64,000 nt of DNA from Nocardia higoensis (lineage in GTDB: Bacteria; Actinomycetota; Actinomycetes; Mycobacteriales; Mycobacteriaceae): positions 1 through 64,000 of the forward strand of contig NZ_JADLQN010000005.1 of the NCBI RefSeq assembly GCF_015477835.1, in the 5' to 3' direction. This document shows, one piece after another, positions 15,518-22,860 of the stretch. Numbering within the stretch: position 1 is the stretch's first letter; every line of letters starts with the position of its first letter. Both the position numbers and the translations under genes were made by a program. The notes under the pieces are model-generated. The model made no database searches. It was not told the DNA's origin and saw only the letters and a program-made list of their open reading frames with translations.

Positions 15518-16294
15518 TCACCGAGGCCGTGCGCTCGCTGCTCGCTGGAGCATGGTCCAGCCGGTCCAGCCGCGCTCGGTCAGCAGCTCGATCAGTCGAC
15601 GGGCGGGCGGCCAGGTGTCGAATGCCAGTGCGTCCAGCAGTTCGACCAGCATGGGTTCGATGCCGCCGCCGACGTAGTCCTCGCCTTGTTCATCGGCGAT
15701 CGTCGTGAGGTAGGCGGTCATCTTGTCGGCGAGTTCGATCATCTGCCGGTCGTCGGTGTGGTCGAGGGCCCGACCGAGGCTGCGATAGAAGTCGGTGAGC
15801 CGCGGATCGTCGAGTTGTCCTTGTTTGCGGGCGATCCAGTCCAGGATCTTGTCGGGTGAGCGCGCGGCAAGCGGGATCCAGCCGTCGCGTTCGATCCGGA
15901 CGACCCGCTCGTCGATCCCGAGGGCTCGCAGCCGGTCGAGAAACTCGACCACTTCCGGTGGCAGGACCAGGCGGTCTCCGGCGGTGAGGCGGGCGATCTG
16001 TTCTCGGTGTCGCTGCCGCTCGCGGATCTCGGCCTGGAGTCGCTTGTCGATGTCGGCGATGGCTGCGGCGAAGCCTTCCGTATCGGCCTGTAGCAGCTCT
16101 CGCACGCGTGCCAGCGGGACGCCGGCTCGGGCCAGCGTCCGGATCTTGATCAACTCGACCAGATCGTCGGCGGTGTATCTGCGATAGCCGGAGTGGTCTC
16201 GCTCCGGTTCCGGCAGCAGCCCTTTCGCGTGGTAGTGCCGCACCGCCCGCACGGTGACTCCGGCGTACGATGCCAGCTCGCCGATGGTGAGCAT
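15518..16294 (-). CDS. MerR-family transcriptional regulator
   Basis: A 258-aa regulator. The N-terminus LTIGELASYAGVTVRAVRHY followed by GYRRYTADDLVELIKIRTLA is the MerR helix-turn-helix with wing. A coiled-coil dimerisation helix follows (IADIDKRLQAEIRERQRHRE). The long C-terminal domain lacks metal-binding cysteine clusters, so an organic ligand is more likely than a metal. It lies 41 bases downstream of the alpha/beta hydrolase gene on the same strand and is probably co-transcribed with it. Confidence 0.88.
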   Translation of the reverse strand: MLTIGELASYAGVTVRAVRHYHAKGLLPEPERDHSGYRRYTADDLVELIKIRTLARAGVPLARVRELLQADTEGFAAAIADIDKRLQAEIRERQRHREQIARLTAGDRLVLPPEVVEFLDRLRALGIDERVVRIERDGWIPLAARSPDKILDWIARKQGQLDDPRLTDFYRSLGRALDHTDDRQMIELADKMTAYLTTIADEQGEDYVGGGIEPMLVELLDALAFDTWPPARRLIELLTERGWTGWTMLQRAASARPR

Positions 16295-16335
16295 CAGATG
16301 ACTCTCCTGGACTTCGGTGTCGCTGCTGCCGCCGC

Positions 16336-17136
16336 TCAGGCGACCGGATGTCGTCGACCGTGCAGGATCCGGGCGATGTGCGGGGCGTGCGTGATGACCG
16401 ATCCATGGTCGGCGTCGAGCCATGATGTGGTGATGTGCGGTCGCGCGCGGAGCAGCCGCTCGATGCCTGCCCGCCAGTTCCGGTTGTACCGTATCGCGCG
16501 CTCGTCTGCGTTGTCGCCGGCCATCGACGACGACATGAGCATGTGGATCGGGCAGTCGATCTCCTGGTACCGGTCGAGAAGGCCGGACCGTATCGCGTCC
16601 AATTCGACGTTGAGATCGACGATCTGCTCGGTGGTGAGCAATATCTGACGCGGCGTGCCTCGGGCGGCTTCGTTCGCCCACACGGCTTGCTTCCACATCG
16701 TGTGGAACGACGATAGTTCGGCCTCGGTGAGGAACGGCTCGGGCACGGGGTTCGCTCCGTCGATGAGAACGAGTTCTGCGGCTTCGCCGGCATGTTCGGC
16801 GGCATAGTGCACGATCAGGTCCGCCCCCAGCGAGTGACCGACGAGCAGAGGCGCCGAGGGCAGGCGGAGGCGTCGGAGTTCGGTCATCACGGCGGCGAAA
16901 TCGCTCAGGAACGCGTCGAAGGAGTACCGTTCGCCCGCCGACGAGAGACCGTGGCCGCGCAGGTCGAACGTCATCACGTCGAAGTCGAGCCGCAAGAGGT
17001 GGATGAGTTCTCGCAGATCGGCTTGTGTCGTGAGGAGCCCGGGGCACAGAACCAGCGGTCGGCCTCGGCCGCCGCGAGTGACCGGGATGGTGACCCCGTC
17101 GCGGCGAACTGCGAACTGATCGGTTGTCGTCGTCAT
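16336..17136 (-). CDS. Alpha/beta hydrolase
   Basis: A 266-aa protein. LVLCPGLLTTQADLRELIHL, then FDLRGHGLSS, the nucleophile elbow LLVGHSLGADLIVHYA (Ser in GHSLG) and WLDADHGSVIT (catalytic His with a nearby acid) define the fold. It is cytosolic and its substrate is unknown. The start at MTTTTDQF was chosen because upstream residues are unlike the family. It leads a probable two-gene operon with the MerR regulator, which may sense its substrate. Confidence 0.85.
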   Translation of the reverse strand: MTTTTDQFAVRRDGVTIPVTRGGRGRPLVLCPGLLTTQADLRELIHLLRLDFDVMTFDLRGHGLSSAGERYSFDAFLSDFAAVMTELRRLRLPSAPLLVGHSLGADLIVHYAAEHAGEAAELVLIDGANPVPEPFLTEAELSSFHTMWKQAVWANEAARGTPRQILLTTEQIVDLNVELDAIRSGLLDRYQEIDCPIHMLMSSSMAGDNADERAIRYNRNWRAGIERLLRARPHITTSWLDADHGSVITHAPHIARILHGRRHPVA

Positions 17137-17380
17137 GTCGCCATGCTGAGGCGTTGCCCCTGCGTCATGGTCAACCGCCGGCGAGCCGGAGCGATACCGA
17201 ATCGGCTCGAGGTGGGTCGCCGGTCCGGCCCGGTGTCGGCTACGGTGAGCCGACCGCACGGGCTACGAACAGGAGGCGATGAATATGGCTGCGCACAGCC
17301 TGTTTCGTCATGTCCTCCGGCAGGAGCACTCCCGGCGCTAGCGCCATCGGCTCCCGCCTCTCCCGAACAGGAGCATTCCC

Positions 17381-17896
17381 GTGCCGATCGATTCCGATCA
17401 CTCTCGTACTTTCGAAACCCCCGGCGCTGCCGATGATCTCGTCACCGCGCGGCTGCGCCTGCGTCGCTGGACGCCCGATGTCGCCGCCGAAGTCGCCTAC
17501 GGACGCCGCAGCCCGCGGTGGGCCGAGGACTTCCCCGCCGACGGCGACATCGTCATAGCCACCGAGCTCTCGAATCACCCGTCCTGGTACGGCCCCTTCG
17601 GCCACCGCCTGATCGTCGAAGCCGCGACCGGGTTGCTCGTCGGCTCGACCGGCCTGTTCTGGCCACCCGCGGACGGCATGCTCGAGATCGGCTACGGCAT
17701 CGCCGAGTCCCGGCGCGGGCGCGGCTACGCCACGGAGGCCGTCGCCGCGCTCACGGCCCACGCCCGCACGGCACCCGAGGTGCGGACGGTGTTCGCGCGG
17801 GTCTCGACCGACAACCCGGCTTCGATCGCGGTCCTGCGTGCCTGCGGATACCGGGCGACCGGAAGCGACGGCGGCATCCTCCGCTACGAGGCGTAG
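17381..17896 (+). CDS. GNAT-family N-acetyltransferase
   Basis: A 171-aa protein starting with GTG. TARLRLRRWTPD is the usual N-terminal strand of RimJ/RimL-like GNATs. LEIGYGIAESRRGRGYATEA contains the acetyl-CoA loop R-x-x-G-x-G/A (RRGRGYA), and VSTDNPASIAVLRACGYRAT is motif B. Members acetylate protein N-termini, antibiotics or small amines. The substrate cannot be told. It appears monocistronic, with a strong hairpin 12 bases downstream. Confidence 0.86.
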   Translation: MPIDSDHSRTFETPGAADDLVTARLRLRRWTPDVAAEVAYGRRSPRWAEDFPADGDIVIATELSNHPSWYGPFGHRLIVEAATGLLVGSTGLFWPPADGMLEIGYGIAESRRGRGYATEAVAALTAHARTAPEVRTVFARVSTDNPASIAVLRACGYRATGSDGGILRYEA

Positions 17897-17908
17897 CCGC
17901 TCCCGATC

Positions 17909-17946
17909 ATCGGCGGGCGAGCACATCGACCGGCTCGCCCGCCGAT
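17909..17946. terminator. Hairpin between convergent GNAT and ABC permease genes
   Basis: ATCGGCGGGCGAG (17909-17921) pairs perfectly with CTCGCCCGCCGAT (17934-17946), a 13-bp stem with a 12-base loop. It sits between genes ending at 17896 and 18042. Confidence 0.7.
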
Positions 17947-18041
17947 GCCCGGACACACCGGCACGCCTCGAGGGCGCACGATCCGCCCCGACCGCTGCCA
18001 CGAGGCGATATCGGCGGTACCGAACGAATCAGCCTGCGCGC

Positions 18042-19712
18042 CTATGCGGTATCCAAGTCGCGTTCCCGGAACGCAAAGGCGCCCGCAACCACCGCCGCGG
18101 CCGCCAAGGCGGTGAGCACGACGAGCGCGGGCCAGCGCATCTCTTCCATCGGTATGCGGGCGATGTGCTGGAACGGGGACAGGTCGTGGATCCATTGCGG
18201 CAGATTCATGAGCGGTCCGAAGAAGCCGAGAACCATCGAGAATCCGAGCAGGGCCCAGGTGGCACCGACAGCTTGCGGGAAGAACCCATAGAGCAGCGCG
18301 GCGACCGCCAGCACCAGGAGTACCGCGGGAGCGAACAGCAGGTGGGCGAGGAGGGCGTCGACAATGTATGCGCCGTCGCCGACCGACAGCGACAACGCGA
18401 TGCCGAACGCCGCGCCGGTCGCGGCGAGCAAGGCGAGCACCCCGATGGCCGCGACACCGATCCACGCGGCGAACCACCCCGCCCGGCCGGTCGCGGTCGC
18501 CAGCACCGGTTCGGTGCGACCTCTGGTTTCCTCGGTTCGCAGGGATTGCACAGCCAGGATCGCGAAGACGGCGACCAGGAGCGCGTCGAACAGCGCCATG
18601 GTGCCCAGATAGCCGTCGAGCATACGGCCGGCATCACCGCCCATCACATCGATCATCTGATCGGGCAGGTCGTCGAAGGAGTCGACGATCGTGTTGCCGA
18701 TCCCGCCGTAGAGTGCGCCGCCGGCGACCAGGGCACAGGCCCAGCCGACGAGACCGGCGCGTTGCAGCCGCGCTGCCAACGCTACGGGGGTGTCCATCCA
18801 GTTCGCGGCATGTCGCGGGCCGGGCCGTGCGGGGACCAGTCCGGCGCCGAGGTCGCGGCGCGCCGACAGGAGGTAGGCGAGGACGGCGAGAATCAGAGCC
18901 GAAGCGATCGAGAGCGACAGGGGCCACCACCGCCCTTCAGCGTAGGCACGGGTCTGCTGCGACCACGCCAGCGGCGAGAGCCACGACAGCGCGCTACCAC
19001 CCTCTCGAATCGCGTCCCCGGCCGCACGGAGGACGTAGGCGATGCCGAGGGTCAGCCCGGCGAGTCCGGATGCCGCGCGCGAATATTCGGTGACTTGGAC
19101 GGTGATCGCGGTGATCGCGGCGAATACGAGGCCGACCGCGCCGACTCCGGCTCCGAACAGCAGTGCGTCGGAGGTGTCGAGGCCGGTCGCGGCGAACGAG
19201 CTCGCGATCAGCACTGCCACCGCGATGTCTGAGATGAGAGCGACGAGCAGGGCGGCGGTGAGCTGGGCGTGGCGGCCGACCGCGTTGGCGCGGACCAGTT
19301 CCGCGCGTCCGGCCTGTTCCTCGACACGGGTGTGGCGAGAGATGAGCAGGATGTTCATCAGCGCGGCGAGCAGCAGGAAGTACAGGCCGTACACGGCGAC
19401 GATCACCGATTCGATCGTCGGGTCCGCCAGTCCGAAACCGGGTCCGGAGATGAGTGCTCCGACGACTCCTTCGGCGAACTGGCTGACCGCTCGCAAGTCC
19501 TCGGGCGTCTTGTACACCTGCTGCAATGCGCCGGCGTAGTAGAAGCTCATCGCCGTGATGCCCAACAGCCACATCGGGAGCTTGATGCGGTCGCGGCGCA
19601 GGTCGAGTCGCAGCAGTATGCCTGTGCCCGCGAGTGGACCGCGCCAGGTGCCCGGCCCCGCGTCGGGCGGGGCAGCGGAAGGTGCGCCGGAATAGGTTGT
19701 GGTGCTGGTCAT
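18042..19712 (-). CDS. ABC exporter permease (tetronasin/Rv1217c-type)
   Basis: A 556-aa integral membrane protein with about twelve hydrophobic segments in two six-helix halves, for example WLLGITAMSFYYAGALQQVY, VAVYGLYFLLLAALMNILLI and VGATWALLGFSMVLGFFGPL. The internal duplication and the TRVEEQAGRAELVRANAVGR loop are typical of actinobacterial drug/polyketide exporters such as the Rv1217c-Rv1218c pair. It overlaps the ATPase gene by four bases (ATGA). It probably exports a hydrophobic toxic compound. Confidence 0.83.
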   Translation of the reverse strand: MTSTTTYSGAPSAAPPDAGPGTWRGPLAGTGILLRLDLRRDRIKLPMWLLGITAMSFYYAGALQQVYKTPEDLRAVSQFAEGVVGALISGPGFGLADPTIESVIVAVYGLYFLLLAALMNILLISRHTRVEEQAGRAELVRANAVGRHAQLTAALLVALISDIAVAVLIASSFAATGLDTSDALLFGAGVGAVGLVFAAITAITVQVTEYSRAASGLAGLTLGIAYVLRAAGDAIREGGSALSWLSPLAWSQQTRAYAEGRWWPLSLSIASALILAVLAYLLSARRDLGAGLVPARPGPRHAANWMDTPVALAARLQRAGLVGWACALVAGGALYGGIGNTIVDSFDDLPDQMIDVMGGDAGRMLDGYLGTMALFDALLVAVFAILAVQSLRTEETRGRTEPVLATATGRAGWFAAWIGVAAIGVLALLAATGAAFGIALSLSVGDGAYIVDALLAHLLFAPAVLLVLAVAALLYGFFPQAVGATWALLGFSMVLGFFGPLMNLPQWIHDLSPFQHIARIPMEEMRWPALVVLTALAAAAVVAGAFAFRERDLDTA

Positions 19713-20617
19713 TTGAGCGCCCCATTACCCGAAGTGGCGAATTCGCCGCCGTAATGACGCAGCATGAGCTCTTCGAGCGTGGGCGGGTGGCTGGTCAGCG
19801 CGCGGAGCCCGGCGCGGCTGATTTCAGCGACCGCGTCATCGAGCGTATCGGCGTCGACATCGAAGCGAACCTTGCCGTCCTCGGTGTGCACGTTGTGCAC
19901 GCCGGGCAGGCTGCAGAGATCGCCGATCGGGCGTTCGGTGACGGCTTCGATCGTGGTGCGGGTCAGGTGCCGCAGTTCGGTGAGGGTGCCGGTCTGCACC
20001 ACCCGGCCGGCGCGGATGATGCTCACCCGGTCGGCGAGTTTCTCCACCTGGGCCAGGATGTGGCTGGACAGCAGCACCGTGCCCCCACGTGCCTTCACTT
20101 CGGCGACGACATCCTGGAACACCACTTCCATCAGCGGGTCGAGCCCCGCGGTGGGTTCGTCGAGCAGGAACAGTTCCGCGTCCGAGGCCAAGGCCGCGAT
20201 CAGCGCGACTTTCTGACGATTGCCTTTGGAGTAGGTGCGGGCCTTCTTGGTCGGATCCAGGTCGAACCGCTCGATCAGCTCGTCGCGGCGGGCCGGGTTG
20301 GCCGCGCCCCGCAGCCGGGCGAACACATCGATGGCCTCCCCACCGGTCAGATTCGGCCACAGCTCCACATCACCGGGCACGTAGGCCAGGCGTCTGTGCA
20401 GTGACACCGCGTCGCGCCACGGGTCGCGACCCAGGAGTTGGACCGATCCGCCGTCCGGGCGTAGCAGACCCAGCAGCACGCGGATCGTCGTGGTCTTCCC
20501 GGCGCCGTTGGGACCCAGGAACCCGTGTACCTCGCCTCGGCTCACCTCGAGATCGAGCTCATCGAGGGCGGTGGTGCGGCCGAAAGTCTTACGCAGGCTG
20601 GAGATTGCGATGTCCAT
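19709..20617 (-). CDS. ABC exporter ATP-binding protein (Rv1218c-type)
   Basis: A 302-aa ATPase with Walker A GPNGAGKTT, signature YSKGNRQKVALIAAL, Walker B LFLLDEPTAGLD and H-loop LLSSHILAQVE. The C-terminal ~80 residues form a DUF4162-like extension. The start at 20617 (MDIAISSLRK) begins the nucleotide-binding domain; ATG 20632 (MYAQGMD) is the alternative. It is translationally coupled to the permease and divergent from a MarR/GbsR-like regulator with a palindrome between them, the layout of a self-regulated efflux module. Confidence 0.88.
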   Translation of the reverse strand: MDIAISSLRKTFGRTTALDELDLEVSRGEVHGFLGPNGAGKTTTIRVLLGLLRPDGGSVQLLGRDPWRDAVSLHRRLAYVPGDVELWPNLTGGEAIDVFARLRGAANPARRDELIERFDLDPTKKARTYSKGNRQKVALIAALASDAELFLLDEPTAGLDPLMEVVFQDVVAEVKARGGTVLLSSHILAQVEKLADRVSIIRAGRVVQTGTLTELRHLTRTTIEAVTERPIGDLCSLPGVHNVHTEDGKVRFDVDADTLDDAVAEISRAGLRALTSHPPTLEELMLRHYGGEFATSGNGALK

Positions 20618-20636
20618 CCCCTGAGCGTACATAGAT

Positions 20637-20652
20637 TTCACAAATGTGTGAA
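20637..20652. promoter_or_regulatory. Operator palindrome of the ABC exporter divergon
   Basis: TTCACA-AATG-TGTGAA is a perfect 6-bp inverted repeat with a 4-base centre, between starts at 20617 and 20708. It is the probable binding site of the adjacent winged-helix regulator, inferred from position and symmetry. Confidence 0.6.
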
Positions 20653-20707
20653 TAGTATGAAGGCTATGATGTAGCGGCGGCTTGCCACAGACTCCCGGAG
20701 GTTGGTA

Positions 20708-21193
20708 GTGGACGAGCAGGAACAGGCTGTCCTGCGATTTGTCGAGCAGTTCGCGCTGCTGCTCGTGGATTCCGGCATGCCGAGGATGGCGGCCCGCGTC
20801 TTTGCCTATGTCCTCGCCGACGACGCCGAGCGCTACACCGCCCAAGAGCTCGCGACCGGCTTGCGGGTGAGCCCGGCGGCGATTTCGGGAGCGGTCCGCT
20901 ACCTCGTGCAAACCGGGCTGCTGGGGCGCGAACGTGAACCGGGTGCCCGCGCCGATACTTACCGTGTCTATGACGACGACGTCTGGTACGCGATCACCGC
21001 TCAGCGCCAAGAGGCGCTCGACCGCTCGCTGCGCTTCCTGGCCGAAGGGGCCGAATTGCTCGACGAGGCCCGCCCCGGCGGCCGCCGCGTTCGCGAGACC
21101 CTGGAGTATTACCGGTTCATGCGCGCCGAACTCCCCGAGCTGATGAGTCGATGGCGGAAACATCGGCGTGAAATGTTTCCCGAGGGCCGCTGA
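20708..21193 (+). CDS. MarR/GbsR-like winged-helix regulator of the ABC exporter
   Basis: A 161-aa protein with a MarR fold: MPRMAARVFAYVLADDAERY, then the helix-turn-helix TAQELATGLRVSPAAISGAV RYLVQTG, then the wing GLLGREREPGARADTYRVYD. The C-terminus is helical. GTG 20708 has CGGAGG 7 bases upstream; a TTG at 20702 is less likely. The DNA-binding recognition helix and the divergent position point to repression of the exporter through 20637-20652. Confidence 0.83.
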   Translation: MDEQEQAVLRFVEQFALLLVDSGMPRMAARVFAYVLADDAERYTAQELATGLRVSPAAISGAVRYLVQTGLLGREREPGARADTYRVYDDDVWYAITAQRQEALDRSLRFLAEGAELLDEARPGGRRVRETLEYYRFMRAELPELMSRWRKHRREMFPEGR

Positions 21194-21413
21194 CCTGCCC
21201 TAGGCGCTCGATTGCCGGCACTCTCTGATGTGCCTCGCCCGCCCGTGCCCGGCCGGCGGGCTGCCCTTCGGGGGACGCCATGTACCGCCGGCGCATCGTT
21301 CCGGTCGGCGGTGCCGAGGGCGCAATCGCGCCACGAGCGGGCGGCCGATGCCCGCTTCGGGCCGGTACGTTCGAAGTATCGGCTTCGACAAAGCGAACAA
21401 CCGGAGGTGCGCG

Positions 21414-21557
21414 ATGGGAATGCTCGGCAAAGCCATCAAGAGTGGTATCGCGATCAAGGCTTTCCAGGTCGTCAAGCGTGAGGCGGCCAAGCCGGAGAAT
21501 CAGCGCAAGGCTCAGGAATTCGCCGCCAAGCTCGGTCAGCGGCGCCGCTCGCGCTGA
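21414..21557 (+). CDS. Small basic conserved protein, 47 aa
   Basis: The product is MGMLGKAIKSGIAIKAFQVV followed by KREAAKPENQRKAQEFAAKL and a C-terminal GQRRRSR. A strong GGAGG lies 7 bases before the ATG. It is an amphipathic helix followed by a basic tail. Short proteins of this pattern (MGLLGKAIKAG...PENQ) occur widely in actinomycetes, but I know of no function. It is monocistronic and convergent with the MarR gene at 21577. Confidence 0.72.
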   Translation: MGMLGKAIKSGIAIKAFQVVKREAAKPENQRKAQEFAAKLGQRRRSR

Positions 21558-21576
21558 ATCGTCGCGGAGCCGCGGA

Positions 21577-22059
21577 TCAGCCGGCCCGGTCTGCGCGTCC
21601 GTCGTGAGCGGTGATCGTCTCGACCGCGGCGGTCAGCTCGGTGAGGGCGTCGACGATCTCGGCGAGGCGGTCGCGCCCGAGGTGATCGGCGAGTTCGGCG
21701 GCTCGGCGGGCGTGCTGGGGATTGATGGCGCGCACGGCGGCGAGCCCTTCGTCGGTGACGGCGACGAGCTTGGCGCGGCGGTGGGCGGGGTTGGGCCGGT
21801 ATTCGGCCAGACCCTTGATGACCAGCAGGTCGGCGATGCGCTGGACGCTCTGGCGGGTGATGCCCATGGCGCGGGCGATCCCGGCCACGGGCAGCGGCTC
21901 GTGCAGAACAGCTCCGAGTACCTGCCACCAGGCGGCGGTCAGTCCGGCGGGCCGGGCCAATTCCTCCGCCAAGGCGAGGAATCGGCCGTTGAGGCGGAAC
22001 GTGGTGATGGCGGCGGTACTGAACAGCTCCTGTTCGGACGGCGCAGGACCGGCGCTCAC
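21577..22059 (-). CDS. MarR-family regulator of the adjacent DJ-1/PfpI gene
   Basis: A 160-aa MarR protein: WWQVLGAVLHEPLPVAGIAR AMGITRQSVQRIADLLVIKG (HTH), then a wing with PAHRRAKLVAVTDEG and a C-terminal dimerisation helix. It starts with GTG, overlapping the DJ-1/PfpI stop by 4 bases (22056-22059), so it is the second gene of that operon. It is expected to autoregulate through the tandem palindromes at 22711-22748. Confidence 0.87.
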   Translation of the reverse strand: MSAGPAPSEQELFSTAAITTFRLNGRFLALAEELARPAGLTAAWWQVLGAVLHEPLPVAGIARAMGITRQSVQRIADLLVIKGLAEYRPNPAHRRAKLVAVTDEGLAAVRAINPQHARRAAELADHLGRDRLAEIVDALTELTAAVETITAHDGRADRAG

Positions 22060-22691
22060 GCCCGCGCTGCCTCGTAGGCTTCGAGTTCGGCGTAGGCGGC
22101 GGCATCCTGGCTGTCGAAGACGCGGAACCAGGCGTCGAGGATGCGCGGTTCGTAGAGTCCGAGTACGCCGAAGATCTCGCGGGCGAATTCGAACGGCGCG
22201 GTGCCCGACGCGGTCACCAGAATGCCCGCGTCGTCGGTGACGGCGGGCTGGGCGATGTAGAGCTCGCTACCCGCGTAACCGCTGTAGGCGAGGAATTCGG
22301 GCGCGTTGCTGGTGTGCTTCCTGGTGTCGAGCAGGCCGGCGGCCGCCAGACCGAAGGTGGCGCCGCAGATCGCGGCGACCGGTGTGCCCGCGGCGAGGAA
22401 CTGCCCCGCGGCGTCGGCGAAGGCGGCGAGTTCGCCGGTGACCCAGGTGTCGGCCCCGGGAAGGATCAGCATCGCGCCGCGGCCGGGGCCGATCTCGTCC
22501 AGTGCGAGGTCGGGCACGATCCGAGATCCGCCTTTGGTCCTGATCGGGTCGCGGGTCGGCCCGACCGTCACCACCTCGTAGCGCCCCGGCTCCAGTTGGC
22601 CCGAGGGATCGTTGATGTGCGCGGTGGCGGCGCCGATCTCCCAGTCGGCGAGGGTGTCGTAGACGGCGGCGTACACGGGAATCGGGGACAT
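22056..22691 (-). CDS. DJ-1/PfpI family protein
   Basis: A 211-aa protein of the class I glutamine-amidotransferase-like superfamily. VAAICGATFGLAAAGLLD contains the nucleophile-elbow cysteine (AICGAT). LILPGADTW is the acidic/oxyanion region, and the N-terminus VYAAVYDTLADWEIG is typical. Members include amidases, glyoxalase III-like enzymes and ThiJ-type stress proteins; the exact activity is unknown. GGAAGGAAA precedes the ATG. It is first in an operon with the MarR regulator. Confidence 0.85.
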   Translation of the reverse strand: MSPIPVYAAVYDTLADWEIGAATAHINDPSGQLEPGRYEVVTVGPTRDPIRTKGGSRIVPDLALDEIGPGRGAMLILPGADTWVTGELAAFADAAGQFLAAGTPVAAICGATFGLAAAGLLDTRKHTSNAPEFLAYSGYAGSELYIAQPAVTDDAGILVTASGTAPFEFAREIFGVLGLYEPRILDAWFRVFDSQDAAAYAELEAYEAARA

Positions 22692-22710
22692 GCGGTTTCC
22701 TTCCGGAGGG

Positions 22711-22748
22711 TTGACAGTATGTTGTCATTGTTGACAGTGTGCTGTCAA
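22711..22748. promoter_or_regulatory. Tandem MarR-type operators upstream of DJ-1/PfpI operon
   Basis: Two adjacent related palindromes occur: TTGACAGTATGTTGTCA (22711-22727) and TTGACAGTGTGCTGTCAA (22731-22748, perfect 7-bp arms around TGTG). They lie 20-57 bases upstream of the start at 22691. The MarR protein encoded in the operon is the obvious candidate ligand. Confidence 0.65.
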
Positions 22749-22860
22749 TAGTTGATCTCCCGTCCGTCGCCTCCGGTTGTCGCGCCACGTGTGGCCCGGC
22801 GCGAGGCGGCGACGAGGTGGACCCGGGCGCGATCGGCGCCGCTCACTAAGCTCTGGAGGT

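Noticed and set aside
21194..21413. Gene upstream of the 47-aa protein
   Set aside because: The frames seen are arginine/proline-rich shadows with no start signals.
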